Positions 11,851 to 21,200 of a DNA stretch of 43,944 nt are shown here, piece after piece. The DNA lies in contig NW_020290106.1 in the NCBI RefSeq assembly GCF_003144195.1, positions 2,505-46,448 of the forward strand, in the 5' to 3' direction. The notes under the pieces were generated by a model. The model saw only the letters and a list, made by a program, of their open reading frames with translations, was not told where the DNA came from and did no database searches. The number at the start of each line of letters is the position of its first letter. The first letter of the stretch is position 1. The stretch is from Ceraceosorus guamensis. Taxonomy: Eukaryota; Basidiomycota; Exobasidiomycetes; Ceraceosorales; Ceraceosoraceae. A program made the position numbers and the translations under genes.

Positions 11851-13085
11851 ATGACCGCAGTGACTCTGGATCCCGCCGTTGCTCAAGCGGTGCATTTGCT
11901 CTACCCTCACAACGCTTTTGAGTTCGAACAGTACCTGTCATCTGGTCCATCCGGACTCAAGCTTGCTACCGATGATCAGCTCTGTCGAGCGCACGTCGCA
12001 CACTTGACAGCTGGCGCGCCACCATGTCCTCTAGGCCCAAGCTGCCCCCTCCGCCACACAGCTCCAGGTTCGCAAAATTTCAGACCACCAGCTCGAGACC
12101 CCCATAAAAGGACAGTATGCAAGCATTGGCTTAGAGGCTTATGCAAAAAGGGAGATCAGTGCGACTATCTGCACGAGTACGACATGAGGAGGATGCCCGA
12201 ATGCAGATTCTTTGCTACCTTTGGATTTTGCAACAGTGCGGATGAGTGTTTGTATTTGCATGTGGACCCCAAGAGCAAGATCAGAAGCTGCGAGTGGTAC
12301 GAGCGTGGGTTTTGTCCCAAGGGTAGGTACCAAGTCACGAGGTAGTCGGTGCGATGTCGTTTCCTGTCTTTGTGCTGACCTTCAGCCACGCTTCCTTCAC
12401 CCCACGGACAGGTCCTGACTGTCTAAAGAAGCACATCAGACGGCCAGCATGTCCCCTGTATCTGACCGGCTTCTGTCCCAAGGGCAAAGAATGCAAGCAG
12501 GGTCATCCCAAGACGACGCTGCCATCCGCTGAGTCCAGGCGCTCATCGCCGGTGACTACTCACCGGCCCATGACGCTTGAAGAAGCGTTTGGCGACAGAG
12601 GAAGAGGCAGGGATGGGGACGATGATGACATGGCACAACGCAGGAGTAGGCCTTCCGATAGAAGCGGAGGAGGAAGGACTGGTCTGATACCGCGAGAAGG
12701 GCAGGGAGCTAGAAGGTATGCCAACAACGCACCCCAACAGGGCCAGCAGCCCGGCCCACCACCAGGCGGATTCAAGAGGGAGCTAAGTGAGGTCTTGTGC
12801 TTTAAGGTGAGTCGACTGGGTGATCAAAACGACCTGGCATCGTGTACTCAGCTCCTTCCTTCCCTCTTTGCCCCTTTCATTTCAGTGCAACGAGTATGGG
12901 CAGTGAGTAATGAAGACTTGAGCATGTATGCTGGGCTCGCCGCTAATTTATTTGCGTTTCCGCCACACCATAGCTTCGCCAACATGTGTCCTAATGCAGC
13001 GGTGCCAGGTCAACGAGGAGGCATCGAGAGGGCATCTGGTGGCAGGAACAAGGAGTACGGCAGCGGACGGGGTGCGCCGTACTAG
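11851..13085 (+). CDS. YTH1: mRNA 3'-end processing factor YTH1 / CPSF30
   Basis: Zinc-finger RNA-binding subunit of the cleavage and polyadenylation factor, which recognises the poly(A) signal in the nucleus. Four exons are inferred: 11851-12322, 12412-12806, 12886-12902 and 12974-13085, giving 331 residues. Five CCCH fingers lie between about residues 45 and 235. Fingers 2, 3 and 5 are clear, each with C-x7/8-C-x5-C-x3-H spacing. Finger 4 (SCEWYERGFCPKG then PDCLKKH) is restored across intron 1. Finger 1 is looser. A Gly/Arg/Pro-rich linker leads to a CCHC knuckle (CFKCNEYGHFANMC), the vertebrate-type feature missing from budding-yeast Yth1, assembled from three exons including one of only 17 nt. 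The ATG at 11851 is the first in frame and follows a typical leader. Identification is strong. Confidence 0.93.
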
Positions 13086-13512
13086 GCTACTGAATGTTTT
13101 GAGCCGTCCAAGCTCGACCAGCTATCCCTACCGCATCTTTACATCCCGTCAATCATTTATCTGCACCAGTCACGTTTGGGACAAGACAAGAGCCGAAAAG
13201 GCTGTCTTGGGCTGATATCGGCGTGCTTACCAGCATCAGAGCTTGGACAACATTCCGCCCACCTGTGTCTCTTCGAGACCACCTCAGGCGAGGTGATCGC
13301 TCGGAAGAAGTCCAGGACCAACGATCGCCATGGACTGCTTTAAGGATCGAGAGGACAACGTCAAGTACCTTCGTCATTGCGCATTAGTCATGAATTGGAC
13401 GCAAGTAGGCTGCAGCGGGATTGCGCCGCTAAACTATTGTTTCATACGCTCTTTGCTGGGCAGTTCGGGCTGTGCGGATACAATGCAATGGTCTGAGCGC
13501 AATTCAAAAGAG

Positions 13513-13740
13513 TCAGCATGAGGTCCCAAGTCCTCGCCGACGAAGGTCGTGGCCAGAGACCTGAGATTGAGTAAGCCATATCGTAGCCTCGTGTAGCTGC
13601 ACCACTCTAGGGAAGCTTGATCCGAACTCTAGAGGCACCCAAATAGCTTCGCTAGTCAGGTTCAAATTACCACCAAATCTCATAGCGAGGCCTGCGCACA
13701 GTGCCGCCATGCCCGAATAAGCAGAAATCGGGACTTCCAT
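13513..13740 (-). CDS. Possible small ORF, unrecognised
   Basis: A 75-codon ATG-to-stop frame on the minus strand, starting MEVPISAYSGMAALCAG, with a mixed hydrophobic/polar composition. A TTTATAA element lies about 35 bp upstream on the minus strand. There is no recognisable domain and no convincing signal peptide. It lies in the gap between YTH1 and the secreted-protein cluster and may be chance; a weak downstream splice could alter its C terminus. Confidence 0.2.
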   Translation of the reverse strand: MEVPISAYSGMAALCAGLAMRFGGNLNLTSEAIWVPLEFGSSFPRVVQLHEATIWLTQSQVSGHDLRRRGLGTSC

Positions 13741-13958
13741 CCTTGAGATCAGGCGGTAGTTCCGCGGAAAAGGAGTTATAAATTTGGCTTGGTGCCCTTT
13801 TCCAGGGGCGATGTGTCAGACACCTTCACTCACCACGGTCAGTCTAATGCTGACTGTTATTGATCAAGTCATCATACAGGCGTTGCGTCGTACAATTGAG
13901 CTGTTGGGCGCCGCATCATCAGCAGCGTTGCGTGCGCCTTGCAGCTACACTGCCAACT

Positions 13959-13964
13959 TATAAA
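13959..13964 (+). promoter_or_regulatory. TATA box for the small secreted protein gene at 14062
   Basis: TATAAA lies 103 bp upstream of the ATG at 14062. The same element-to-ATG distance (101 bp) is seen for the related gene at 16793. Confidence 0.45.
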
Positions 13965-14061
13965 ATGGAGTGACGGAAACATTCTCTTTTTATTCCAGAC
14001 TTCACCATCAGAAGATCAAAATCGAATTTTTCACCATGAGGCCTCACCGGTAGCTTGCAGG

Positions 14062-14322
14062 ATGGGATTTGCAAGGTTTTTCTGCCTTTTCGCCGTTGTA
14101 GTGGTGACGATTCTTCAGGACGTTGCTCTACCAACGAGCCCTCGTGGTGACAACCTGCCTCGACTTCTCGGTAGCTCAGTGCACTCAGCATGTCTGACAC
14201 CTCGATGCGGATCGCCGCGAGGCGCTCGGTATGAGGGCACAAGCCATTGGTCTCTGTCCAATGGCGCTTGCGGTCTCACGATCCATCAACCAGAAGAACA
14301 ACTTGCTTCACGTCCACTCTGA
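14062..14322 (+). CDS. Candidate small secreted cysteine protein
   Basis: A reading frame of 86 codons begins with a strongly hydrophobic signal-peptide-like segment (MGFARFFCLFAVVVVTIL) and contains SACLTPRCGSPRG, a Cys-x4-Cys pair resembling VCATPGCKS of the gene at 14953. A TATA box stands 103 bp upstream. An in-frame intron of 33 or 42 nt starting near 14147 cannot be excluded and would not change the rest of the frame. No LEKR processing site is present. A second open frame, 14231-14470, overlaps the 3' part and carries a DLKR motif and a CCLC cluster, so the true 3' structure could differ. It sits first in the row of secreted-peptide genes. Function unknown. Confidence 0.35.
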   Translation: MGFARFFCLFAVVVVTILQDVALPTSPRGDNLPRLLGSSVHSACLTPRCGSPRGARYEGTSHWSLSNGACGLTIHQPEEQLASRPL

Positions 14323-14952
14323 CCTGAAACGTGCCAGTAATTCTGCGAATCGATCCCTGGACTCTGCCGCCACTGCCCTATCATGCTGCCTCTGCCAGAG
14401 TCCGGAGAACGTCAGCTTTGGGTTTGCAGCGGTTCAAGATCTTGCGCAAGGCCAAGGGTACAATGTGTGATGCGAATGCACCAGCCCATCGCAACTGAAC
14501 GCCATGTTGCAGCTGAGATGTCTGCCGTGCAGGCGCGAAGCAGAGGTGGTGTGCAACGCGAGCTACCACCCACCCTTTCTGAGAGTACGGCCGCCATATA
14601 CGACCAGAATGGGCGCACAAAACGATGTCTACCTTCGCCATACACGGCCGGCACCGCTCAGTCTAGCTATGTAGTCTGTATGTCGCTACAATACCGCAGA
14701 GGCTAGATTCGGCTGACGAAATGAGATGCAATCACGCTCGAGAAGCACCTTAGAGGGCAAAGCGGCTCGCGGTAGGAGCAAGGTGAATGCACCAAACGAG
14801 ACTCGCCACACGAACCAGTGGAGGCACCTGATACAAAAGCAGTCGCGCGTTCCCTCCCTTGTCATGGCTTGCGTCTTTTGGCTACCATCTACGTCAAGCA
14901 TCACAGGCGCGCAACATAGATCTTCGACACCTGTATCAAAGATCTTCCTAAC
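14323..14952. other. Intergenic gap in the secreted-peptide cluster
   Basis: Contains the tail of the competing frame 14231-14470 and short overlapping frames without support. A weak TATA-like ATACAAAA at 14831-14838 precedes the next gene by about 115 bp. No repeat or RNA gene is seen. Confidence 0.4.
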
Positions 14953-15319
14953 ATGAAGTCATTTAGGCTCACGCTCGCTTTGTCGATCGCGGTTCAGCTG
15001 TCGGTCATCACCGTTTCCGGAGGAGCGATTGACGTAAAGAGTGAGCAGACGTGGTGGAGCACGACTTGGTTGGAGAGTTCAATCAAGCTGACGCTCCACA
15101 CATCGTCCAGCAGGACTGCTCGCAGACAACGAACAGTCCCTATTGACTCGTGCCAAAGGATGGCACATCGAAAGTCGTTGTGCACCACACGAAGAGGGCT
15201 GCGCGCCTCCCGCGAGCTTGGAAAAGCGGACTCTGGGCGACAAAAGATCTGAAGATCCGGTCTGCGCCACGCCAGGCTGCAAATCCGACTCTCCCAATGA
15301 TCCAAGCACTCAGACATGA
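14953..15319 (+). CDS. Secreted Kex2-type precursor with Cys-x6-Cys-x-Pro-Pro core
   Basis: Two exons, 14953-15040 (88 nt) and 15111-15319, encode 98 residues. Exon 1 is a signal peptide (MKSFRLTLALSIAVQLSV...). Exon 2, entered in phase 1, reads LLTRAKGWHIESRC, then a core C-x6-C-A-PP (CAPHEEGCAPP) followed by the dibasic processing site SLEKR. A second site, GDKR, comes next, then a C-terminal peptide with VCATPGCKS. The exon 1 length, intron phase, signal-peptide pattern (M-K/R-S-x-R-L) and CxxPP-LEKR arrangement match the larger gene at 16793, so the two are paralogues. The acceptor is a CAGCAG tandem; use of the second CAG would replace Thr-Gly by Arg and create a KR site. Probable fate: secretion, with Golgi cleavage by a Kex2-like protease into short peptides. 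Target and function unknown; no CAAX box, so not a mating pheromone. Confidence 0.7.
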
Positions 15320-16498
15320 AGACCGCAACGCAGTACTAATTATGTGCGTCCGACGCGATGGTCGTCGATCCTTGTAGCTACTCACCAGGCAGCACCTTCA
15401 AGCTGACAGATATCTCTGGGCACAAGTCTAGGCAGACAAAGCGACGCAATCTTGCAGGCGTAGAGTGATAAGATGTGGAGGAGAACAGGATGCTAAACGG
15501 GTCAGGATGTGGCAATGAATGTGGAGAAACTTCAGAGTGACCAGATCGTGATGTCGTGTGACTCTGGCCCTCCCTGCCCGAATGCGGGGCGAGCCCTGCG
15601 AGCGTCCTGATAATGGGCAAAGCGACGCCTTTGCTACTGTCCTGATCTCTCAAAAGCGCCCGCTTCTGATGACCCCCATTCGCAACACGGTGTTGGCAAA
15701 AAGTGAGGATGATACAGTCGTGTTGCTCGCCCGCCGGTACTCTGGCTGTGTTAGAATATCCAGCTTGGCGGTATGGAAACAGCACCGTGTTTCATGGGGC
15801 AAAACTGGAGTCTTTGCCAGATTCTGATGTGTTCGTTCAGAACCCATCCCACCGAAGCCGGCAGCTACTGCTTTGGCGTGTCCAGGCAAGCGATATTGTT
15901 CCCTTGGAGTACGAAGATGCGAACAACAGAGTGCGTCTTACAGACAGGCTTTTGTGATGTTCAACTTCATTTGCGCTTTCAGATCTGACGTGATGGCTCT
16001 TCTCACGCCGCGAAGGGCACTCACTCTATTCAGTGACCTGGAAGAGTCTTGACTTGAAGTTCTCCAACGATGAGACATGAATGATTAAAGTGAATGGCGT
16101 GCTCGAGAGCGAGCAGACCAAGGGAGTGATTGAACGCAATCAGATGATCCGCCTCTAACAAGTTGCGGTGCTGTAGATTGAATTTGCGGCGCAAGGGCGA
16201 TGCTGTGGGTCGGGCTGGCTCCGTCGCACGCAAAGACCGTTCAAAGAGCACCTTGTCAGTGATTCTCGATGCGGTTGCCGAGTGAGAGCGGATCGTGCAG
16301 CTATCTGAAGCCAACGAAGATACCTTTTCATCTTGCAATTGTTCGAACCATGGTCCCGAGTGAACCTTTCGGAGCACACCTCTGGTCGATCGGTTCCGGT
16401 GGGTGCAAGCCGAAAACATGCACAGAGGACCTCATCGTTCATATTTGCTTCGTTGAGCGAACGAGCGCATTTTGCGCACCAACTTGGTGTCAATCGAT
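15320..16498. other. Intergenic region with one unplaced open frame
   Basis: The best open frame is 15703-15957 (+, 84 codons), with an even mix of residues (for example LESLPDSDVFVQNP) but no start context, domain or signal peptide. Opposite-strand frames at 15378-15785 and 16030-16419 are equally unsupported. A frame ending at 16517 holds two Cys-x4-Cys pairs but lacks a secretion signal. I do not call a gene here. Confidence 0.4.
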
Positions 16499-16721
16499 AT
16501 GCCTTCGCGTCTTGTGATTGTCGTGTTTATGATCCTAAATGCGTCATTAAGTGTGCGCCATGCGTGAGAAATGTGGTTTCTGACGCTTATCGTACGCAAG
16601 CTCGTCCAGTTGCCAACGTAGAGGGAGGTGCTGCTTGGCATCCAAGGCAGACAGAATCCATCTGGCTCTGTCGAATAGGCCAGTCGTGAGCTATAAGAAG
16701 GGGTCTTTCGCTCTTCTGTAG
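16499..16721 (+). CDS. Possible small secreted peptide, third member of the cluster
   Basis: The ATG at 16499 opens a signal-peptide-like exon (MPSRLVIVVFMILNASLSV) that resembles the start of the next gene (MRSSRLVIAISLALTIF). A GTGAGA donor after 16563 and an acceptor at 16609 give a 46-nt phase-2 intron. The second exon, 16610-16721, then encodes CQRRGRCCL, a Cys-x5-Cys spacing, and ends at a stop. The product would be 58 residues. Caveats: the intron is short for this genome, no LEKR site is present, and exon 2 overlaps the TATA box of the following gene (16692). It may be a decayed paralogue or a chance frame. Confidence 0.3.
16692..16697 (+). promoter_or_regulatory. TATA-like box of the Kex2-repeat gene
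   Basis: CTATAAG lies 101 bp upstream of the ATG at 16793, mirroring the spacing at 13959/14062. Confidence 0.4.
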
Positions 16722-16792
16722 CCTCTGAATTGTTAACCCCGAGACCGCTCACCTTGCAGCACTGCTTAATAAGACAACATCGCGCTACCAAC

Positions 16793-17862
16793 ATGCGAAG
16801 CTCTAGGCTTGTAATTGCTATATCGCTGGCTCTTACCATCTTTTGGGCAGATGTCAACGGACGTCCAGCCGACTCGCTTGGTGAGTTTGCGACTCTGGAC
16901 GCAATTGGATTTCATGAAGAATCATTGCTGACTTTTCCAGCGATCCAGGTGGAAGAGCTTCCGTCTCAGATCTCCAGAAGGATCCGTTTAGCCTTTTGCC
17001 CAGCCGTCGATCCATGCCGGTCGTTGCGAACGACGTTCTAGGTCGCAACAAAGGAAGAGACCCTCCTCAGAAGGATCATCCTAGCGATCCGCCTCTACGC
17101 CGATTTCTGCGAGTCATTCCGAGCGACCTCTCAGGCCGCACGGAGAAAAGAGAGGAGAATCCCAGAGATGATGGTCACGATCTGGGTAGACGCCGACCTC
17201 TGCAAGTGACGTCCATTTCTGCCAATTCAGACGGGAATGGGCTAGAGAAAAGGCGAGAGAAGAAGACCGAAGCCATCCCACCCAGATGGGTCCCACCGGT
17301 GATCAACAATCCCTACACTGGGCTAGAGAAAAGGCTCGAGTCGGGTGGCGAATGTGTACCGCCCGCTTGCGTGCCACCCGTGGTCGACAATTCTTACACC
17401 AGGCTAGAGAAGCGAAATCACGAAAGTATCTGTCTGGACCCCGAGGGCTGTGAAGACCCACCCGAGCCCCAGAATCGTGCTAACGATCCTGGGACCGGGC
17501 TAGAGAAGAGGACATATCGAACCATATGTCTGAGTCCAGAGGGATGTGAAGAAGACCCACCCGAGCTCAAGAATCGTGCCATTGGGGGCTACATTGGGCT
17601 AGAGAAGCGGCTCGAGCCTATATGTCAAGACCCCGAGAAGTGTTACCCCCCAGTGGTAGAAACTCGTGCCAACAAGGACCACATTGGGCTAGAGAAGCGG
17701 CTCGAGCCTATATGCCAAGACCCCGAGAAGTGCTACCCCCCAGCGGTGGAAACTCGTGCCAATAAAGGCCGCACCGTGCTAGAGAAGCGGCTTCAGGGTT
17801 TTTGTCAGGACCCCGACCTGTGCAACCCGCCTGGGCCTGGCAATGATGCCAACGAGGCTTAG
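16793..17862 (+). CDS. Secreted Kex2-processed repeat precursor (seven LEKR sites)
   Basis: Exons 16793-16880 (88 nt) and 16949-17862 give 333 residues. Residues 1-23 form a signal peptide (MRSSRLVIAISLALTIF...). A basic/proline-rich pro-region follows, with TEKR near residue 110. From about residue 140 there are seven [G/R/V]LEKR dibasic sites spaced 27-33 residues apart. Five of the released units share a core of C-x5-C followed within two or three residues by PP: CLDPEGC, CLSPEGC, CQDPEKC (twice) and CQDPDLC. An earlier unit has CVPPACVPP, and most units carry a following Arg-Ala (RAN or RAI). The design is that of Kex2-processed repeat proteins such as fungal repellents, alpha-factor-type precursors and RiPP precursors: the Golgi protease would cut after each KR and release several near-identical, possibly disulfide-looped or otherwise cyclised peptides. 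There is no CAAX terminus, and no UstY-type oxidase is seen in the window. The upstream tandem acceptor can change frame (see findings). Biological role unknown. Confidence 0.82.
17242..17862 (+). repeat. Tandem coding repeats marked by CTAGAGAA(G/A)
   Basis: Copies of the LEKR-coding element CTAGAGAA(G/A) start at 17242, 17323, 17404, 17500, 17599, 17689 and 17779. The spacings are 81, 81, 96, 99, 90 and 90 nt, all multiples of three, so the frame is kept. The units starting at 17599 and 17689 are nearly identical at DNA level, indicating the most recent duplication. Confidence 0.9.
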
Positions 17863-18242
17863 GCTTGGACTGCGTAGCATGAGTCAAAAGAGCACAATCA
17901 CAAAAAGAGGAGGCGGACCATTGCTCGCTATATTTCGAAATAGTTCATCGTTTTCAAGCTGTGAGAGAGGCGCTGAATCCGAGCAGAAGACAGCTGATCC
18001 TGTCAAAAGTCTCCCCTAAGTGCATCTTCTTAGGCTCGATATGAAGTCTTGCCCTCTTCACTCTCTTGCATCACCCGTGCGTGGATGTGGATGTCGCTCG
18101 TTGTGAAGGAACCATTCAACATGGACAATACGCTAGCATCACCTTATGCGACCTTGCAATGCTGCGTCGGCTTCCCCTTGCGCATCTTGACTCCGTGCAA
18201 TTCCGCCCCTCTGACTTGAATTCTCCACTCCATCCGCGTCAT
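17863..18242. other. Convergent intergenic region
   Basis: Between the stop codons of the peptide precursor (+) and the dehydrogenase/Yae1 gene (-). It should carry both 3' ends. No gene or repeat seen. Confidence 0.5.
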
Positions 18243-21200
18243 TCATCCGCTAGCCCAACTCCAATCTACATATCCGCTCTCCCTCACCATGTCTTTGACC
18301 TTCTTCTCCGCCGCCTCCAAGACATCATACTGCTCCAGCAGTTTCCTCCTCTCTATGCTCTTTGGTCCATCAGCTACGTCTTGCAAAGCTTGAGACTGTC
18401 GCTCTCCGTTCGATGCTCCGTTCTTAGCGTTTGTCTCGCAGGAATTCTGAGCAGACGTGCGAGCCATCAGAACGCGCATGGTCTGGATGGCCGCATGTAC
18501 ATGATCGCACGTCGCCATGCCCACAAGCGTTGGGAAGCCCGTGCCATGATGTCTTTCCAGCCCGCTGCTTTCTTTCGCACGCACTTGCGGCGCACTGTCT
18601 CCTGCGGCCCAGTCAGCCGCGCTCCTCAAACCAGAGAAGAGTGCCGTTTGAGCCAAGTCCGGTGCTTTGACATCATGAACGCCTCGTGCGATCTCTTCTT
18701 CGCGTGACGCTGCGTCATGAGGTGCGCTGGAGGCCGAAAGCAGACTCTGGGCTGCTCGCAGACATGCATCTTTCAGCTCTTGCGGGGCTGGATGCCAATC
18801 GGGCACCGCACCTTCTGTGAGCAGTCCCATCGAAAATGGACTTCCATTGAGCAACAAGGGCGGGTTCCACTTTCCGTTGCGCTCCGCATGTGAAGTGCGC
18901 GCTGCGTCATCGACAGTGGATGCGTCGCCTCGAGCCAAGCTCAGCACTTGCTGATTGAGGTCGTCTGCCCTGTTTTCCAAGTCGACGAGAATATTCTCCC
19001 TGGCTTTACGTTCCGATGATGTCTCGCGCACGACGGCTGGCGCTTGATGCCCTCCATCTCCAAGCGCATGTTCACCTTCGTGCTCCAGCGCTTCGTAGTC
19101 CGGTTCGGCGAGTTGTGCCAACTTGAGCCTCGAGAGCTCGGATATGAGCACTCTCAGCGTTGTCTGGAGCTGCTTTATCTGAACAGACCTCTCTTGTGAC
19201 GATGGCGCTTTCGACGCCATCCTTTGATCTTCCGCGGATAGGTTGGACAAGCATTGGAGCAAAGTGGCTGTTCGGCCCCTAAGTCTGCCCACCCTTCGAC
19301 CAGCAGGCGCTCCCACCTGCTCGAAAGCCTCATCAAAGCCGGATTGAATGGCGCTCTCTTTTCCCGCCGTGATACCTTCTCTGTATCCTGCCTGCTCACC
19401 CAGGCACCAGATCGGTGAAAATGGAGGCAGATGGGGAGTGGGAGAGGAAGTAGAGAATTCAGCAAGTTGCTCGCTTCGAATCGCTATTTGACTGTGGTCC
19501 TTCGCGCTGAACCCACATCATAAAATTTGGCCTCGATACGATCTCGATCTCTCTGGCCCATGGACAATGCCTGATCCGCCTCAGCCTGACGTCGTCTGGA
19601 CGAGGGCCCTGCCCCGTTGCTGCGCACGTGTCCATTTCCGGTCCCATTTGAGATTGGGCGCACGACTGCACCGTTCGATTGCGCAGCTTCGCTTCTGCCA
19701 TTCAAGATCGCCTGGCCATTCGATGGCAATGCGGAGGGTGCAGAAATGTGTTCGTCGTCCGAATGAAGCCAATCCGAGTCTGAATTTGCAGACTCGTCTG
19801 CTTCTTCGGGTCTTACTGAGGGCAAGGGCGAGCCTCGAGAAGGGTTGCTCGAGCCGGCAGGGGATTCTGAGGGCCGTTGTTCTGCGTGTAGATGGTCGTG
19901 ATGTGCGCCCAAAGCAGACGTCTCCTCTCGTTCTCTCCCTGCCTTCATGGACGCCTCGTGTCCTAAAGATTCTTCTTGCTCTTCACACTGCCTCTGGTCC
20001 ATCTCGAAGAGGCCCCTCCAAGCTCTCAATAGGTCCGAATGCAGACAATCCTGACTGTAACTAAGCACGCAGTCCAACGGTCGGCCCAACTCGATGTATG
20101 CCAGTCTGCAAATCCTGAGCAGCACGGGAAGAGGGTAGCCGCTTATGCCCACATTCAGTATCAACCCTTCGTCTTTCAGGTTGAAAAGCTCTTGGAGTGC
20201 GCCCAGGACTGCCGCATCGCCTGGGCCGCAGCTTGTGCCCCAACTTGCAGCAGAGAGACCCAAAGATTTCTGCAGGGCAAGACCCGAGGCTTGATGGTGG
20301 ACGTGAAAGCGTGGCACGAGATGTTAGGGGCGCATTTAAGGGCGCGTCCGCGCAAATGAAGTTTCAGCGAAAAGGTGCAATGCAGAGCAATCACCGCGGT
20401 GAACGGATGGCGACGCTCGGTCGGGGTCTATATATAGCCAGCTTAGTGAAGCATTGGCTGCACGCTCGGGACGAGTCTCGCCCGCTGTGCTGGCGGACGA
20501 GTCACGAAGAGCTTGGGGCCGCGCGCCACTCAAAGCTTGCGTATACGCAATGAATGTCATCAATGTACCTGATTGCCTGTGCAGCCTCTGTACCGCTCTC
20601 TCATCTCCTCTCGCCGATTACGGCTCTTTCTGCATCCATCCTTTTCCCTCTGACGAGCTCCCACCACCGCGCACATTCGAGTCGACTCGACTCACCCTCA
20701 TGTCTCGCCGCATCCCTGGCGTCGAAGCCCTGCTCATGGCTTGCACCGACCTTTTCCGCCACAAATTCCACATCATGCAACAACACCTGGTCCAAATAAC
20801 TCGTGTTCAGCCTTTTCAAACTCTTTCCAACGCTTTCCCTGACGCCTTTTGGGGAATAATCGAAATGTTCCAAAGAGGGACCGTAGCGACCACACTTTGT
20901 CAGGAGGCGATAGGAAGAACGAGGATGGAGGGGCGAGAGGAGACGTAGGATACGTCCAAGAAGTATCTCGGAGGGATAGTAGTAGGCGGATGTATCGATT
21001 GCGTTGATGCCGTATGAGAGGGCCAGGTGCACGACTGCGCAGGCGAGTGGGAAGGGGGAGAGAAGCGACAAATGAGCGATTGGGCAGCAAAAGGTGGCAT
21101 ACATGCGCGAATGCGTGCGTCCACTCGACGTTGCACTCGACTCGCAACCTAGCTGGATCGCCCTTGCGCCATCTCGACCCTCACATTCCATCGCCTCGAA

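Noticed and set aside
16793-17862. Repeat precursor as a mating pheromone gene
   Set aside because: Basidiomycete pheromone precursors are short and end in a CAAX box; this protein ends NDANEA and is repeat-rich with paired cysteines.
16793-17862. A dikaritin-type RiPP biosynthetic cluster
   Set aside because: The precursor layout is compatible, but no UstY-type oxidase, tyrosinase or related tailoring enzyme is visible in the window.
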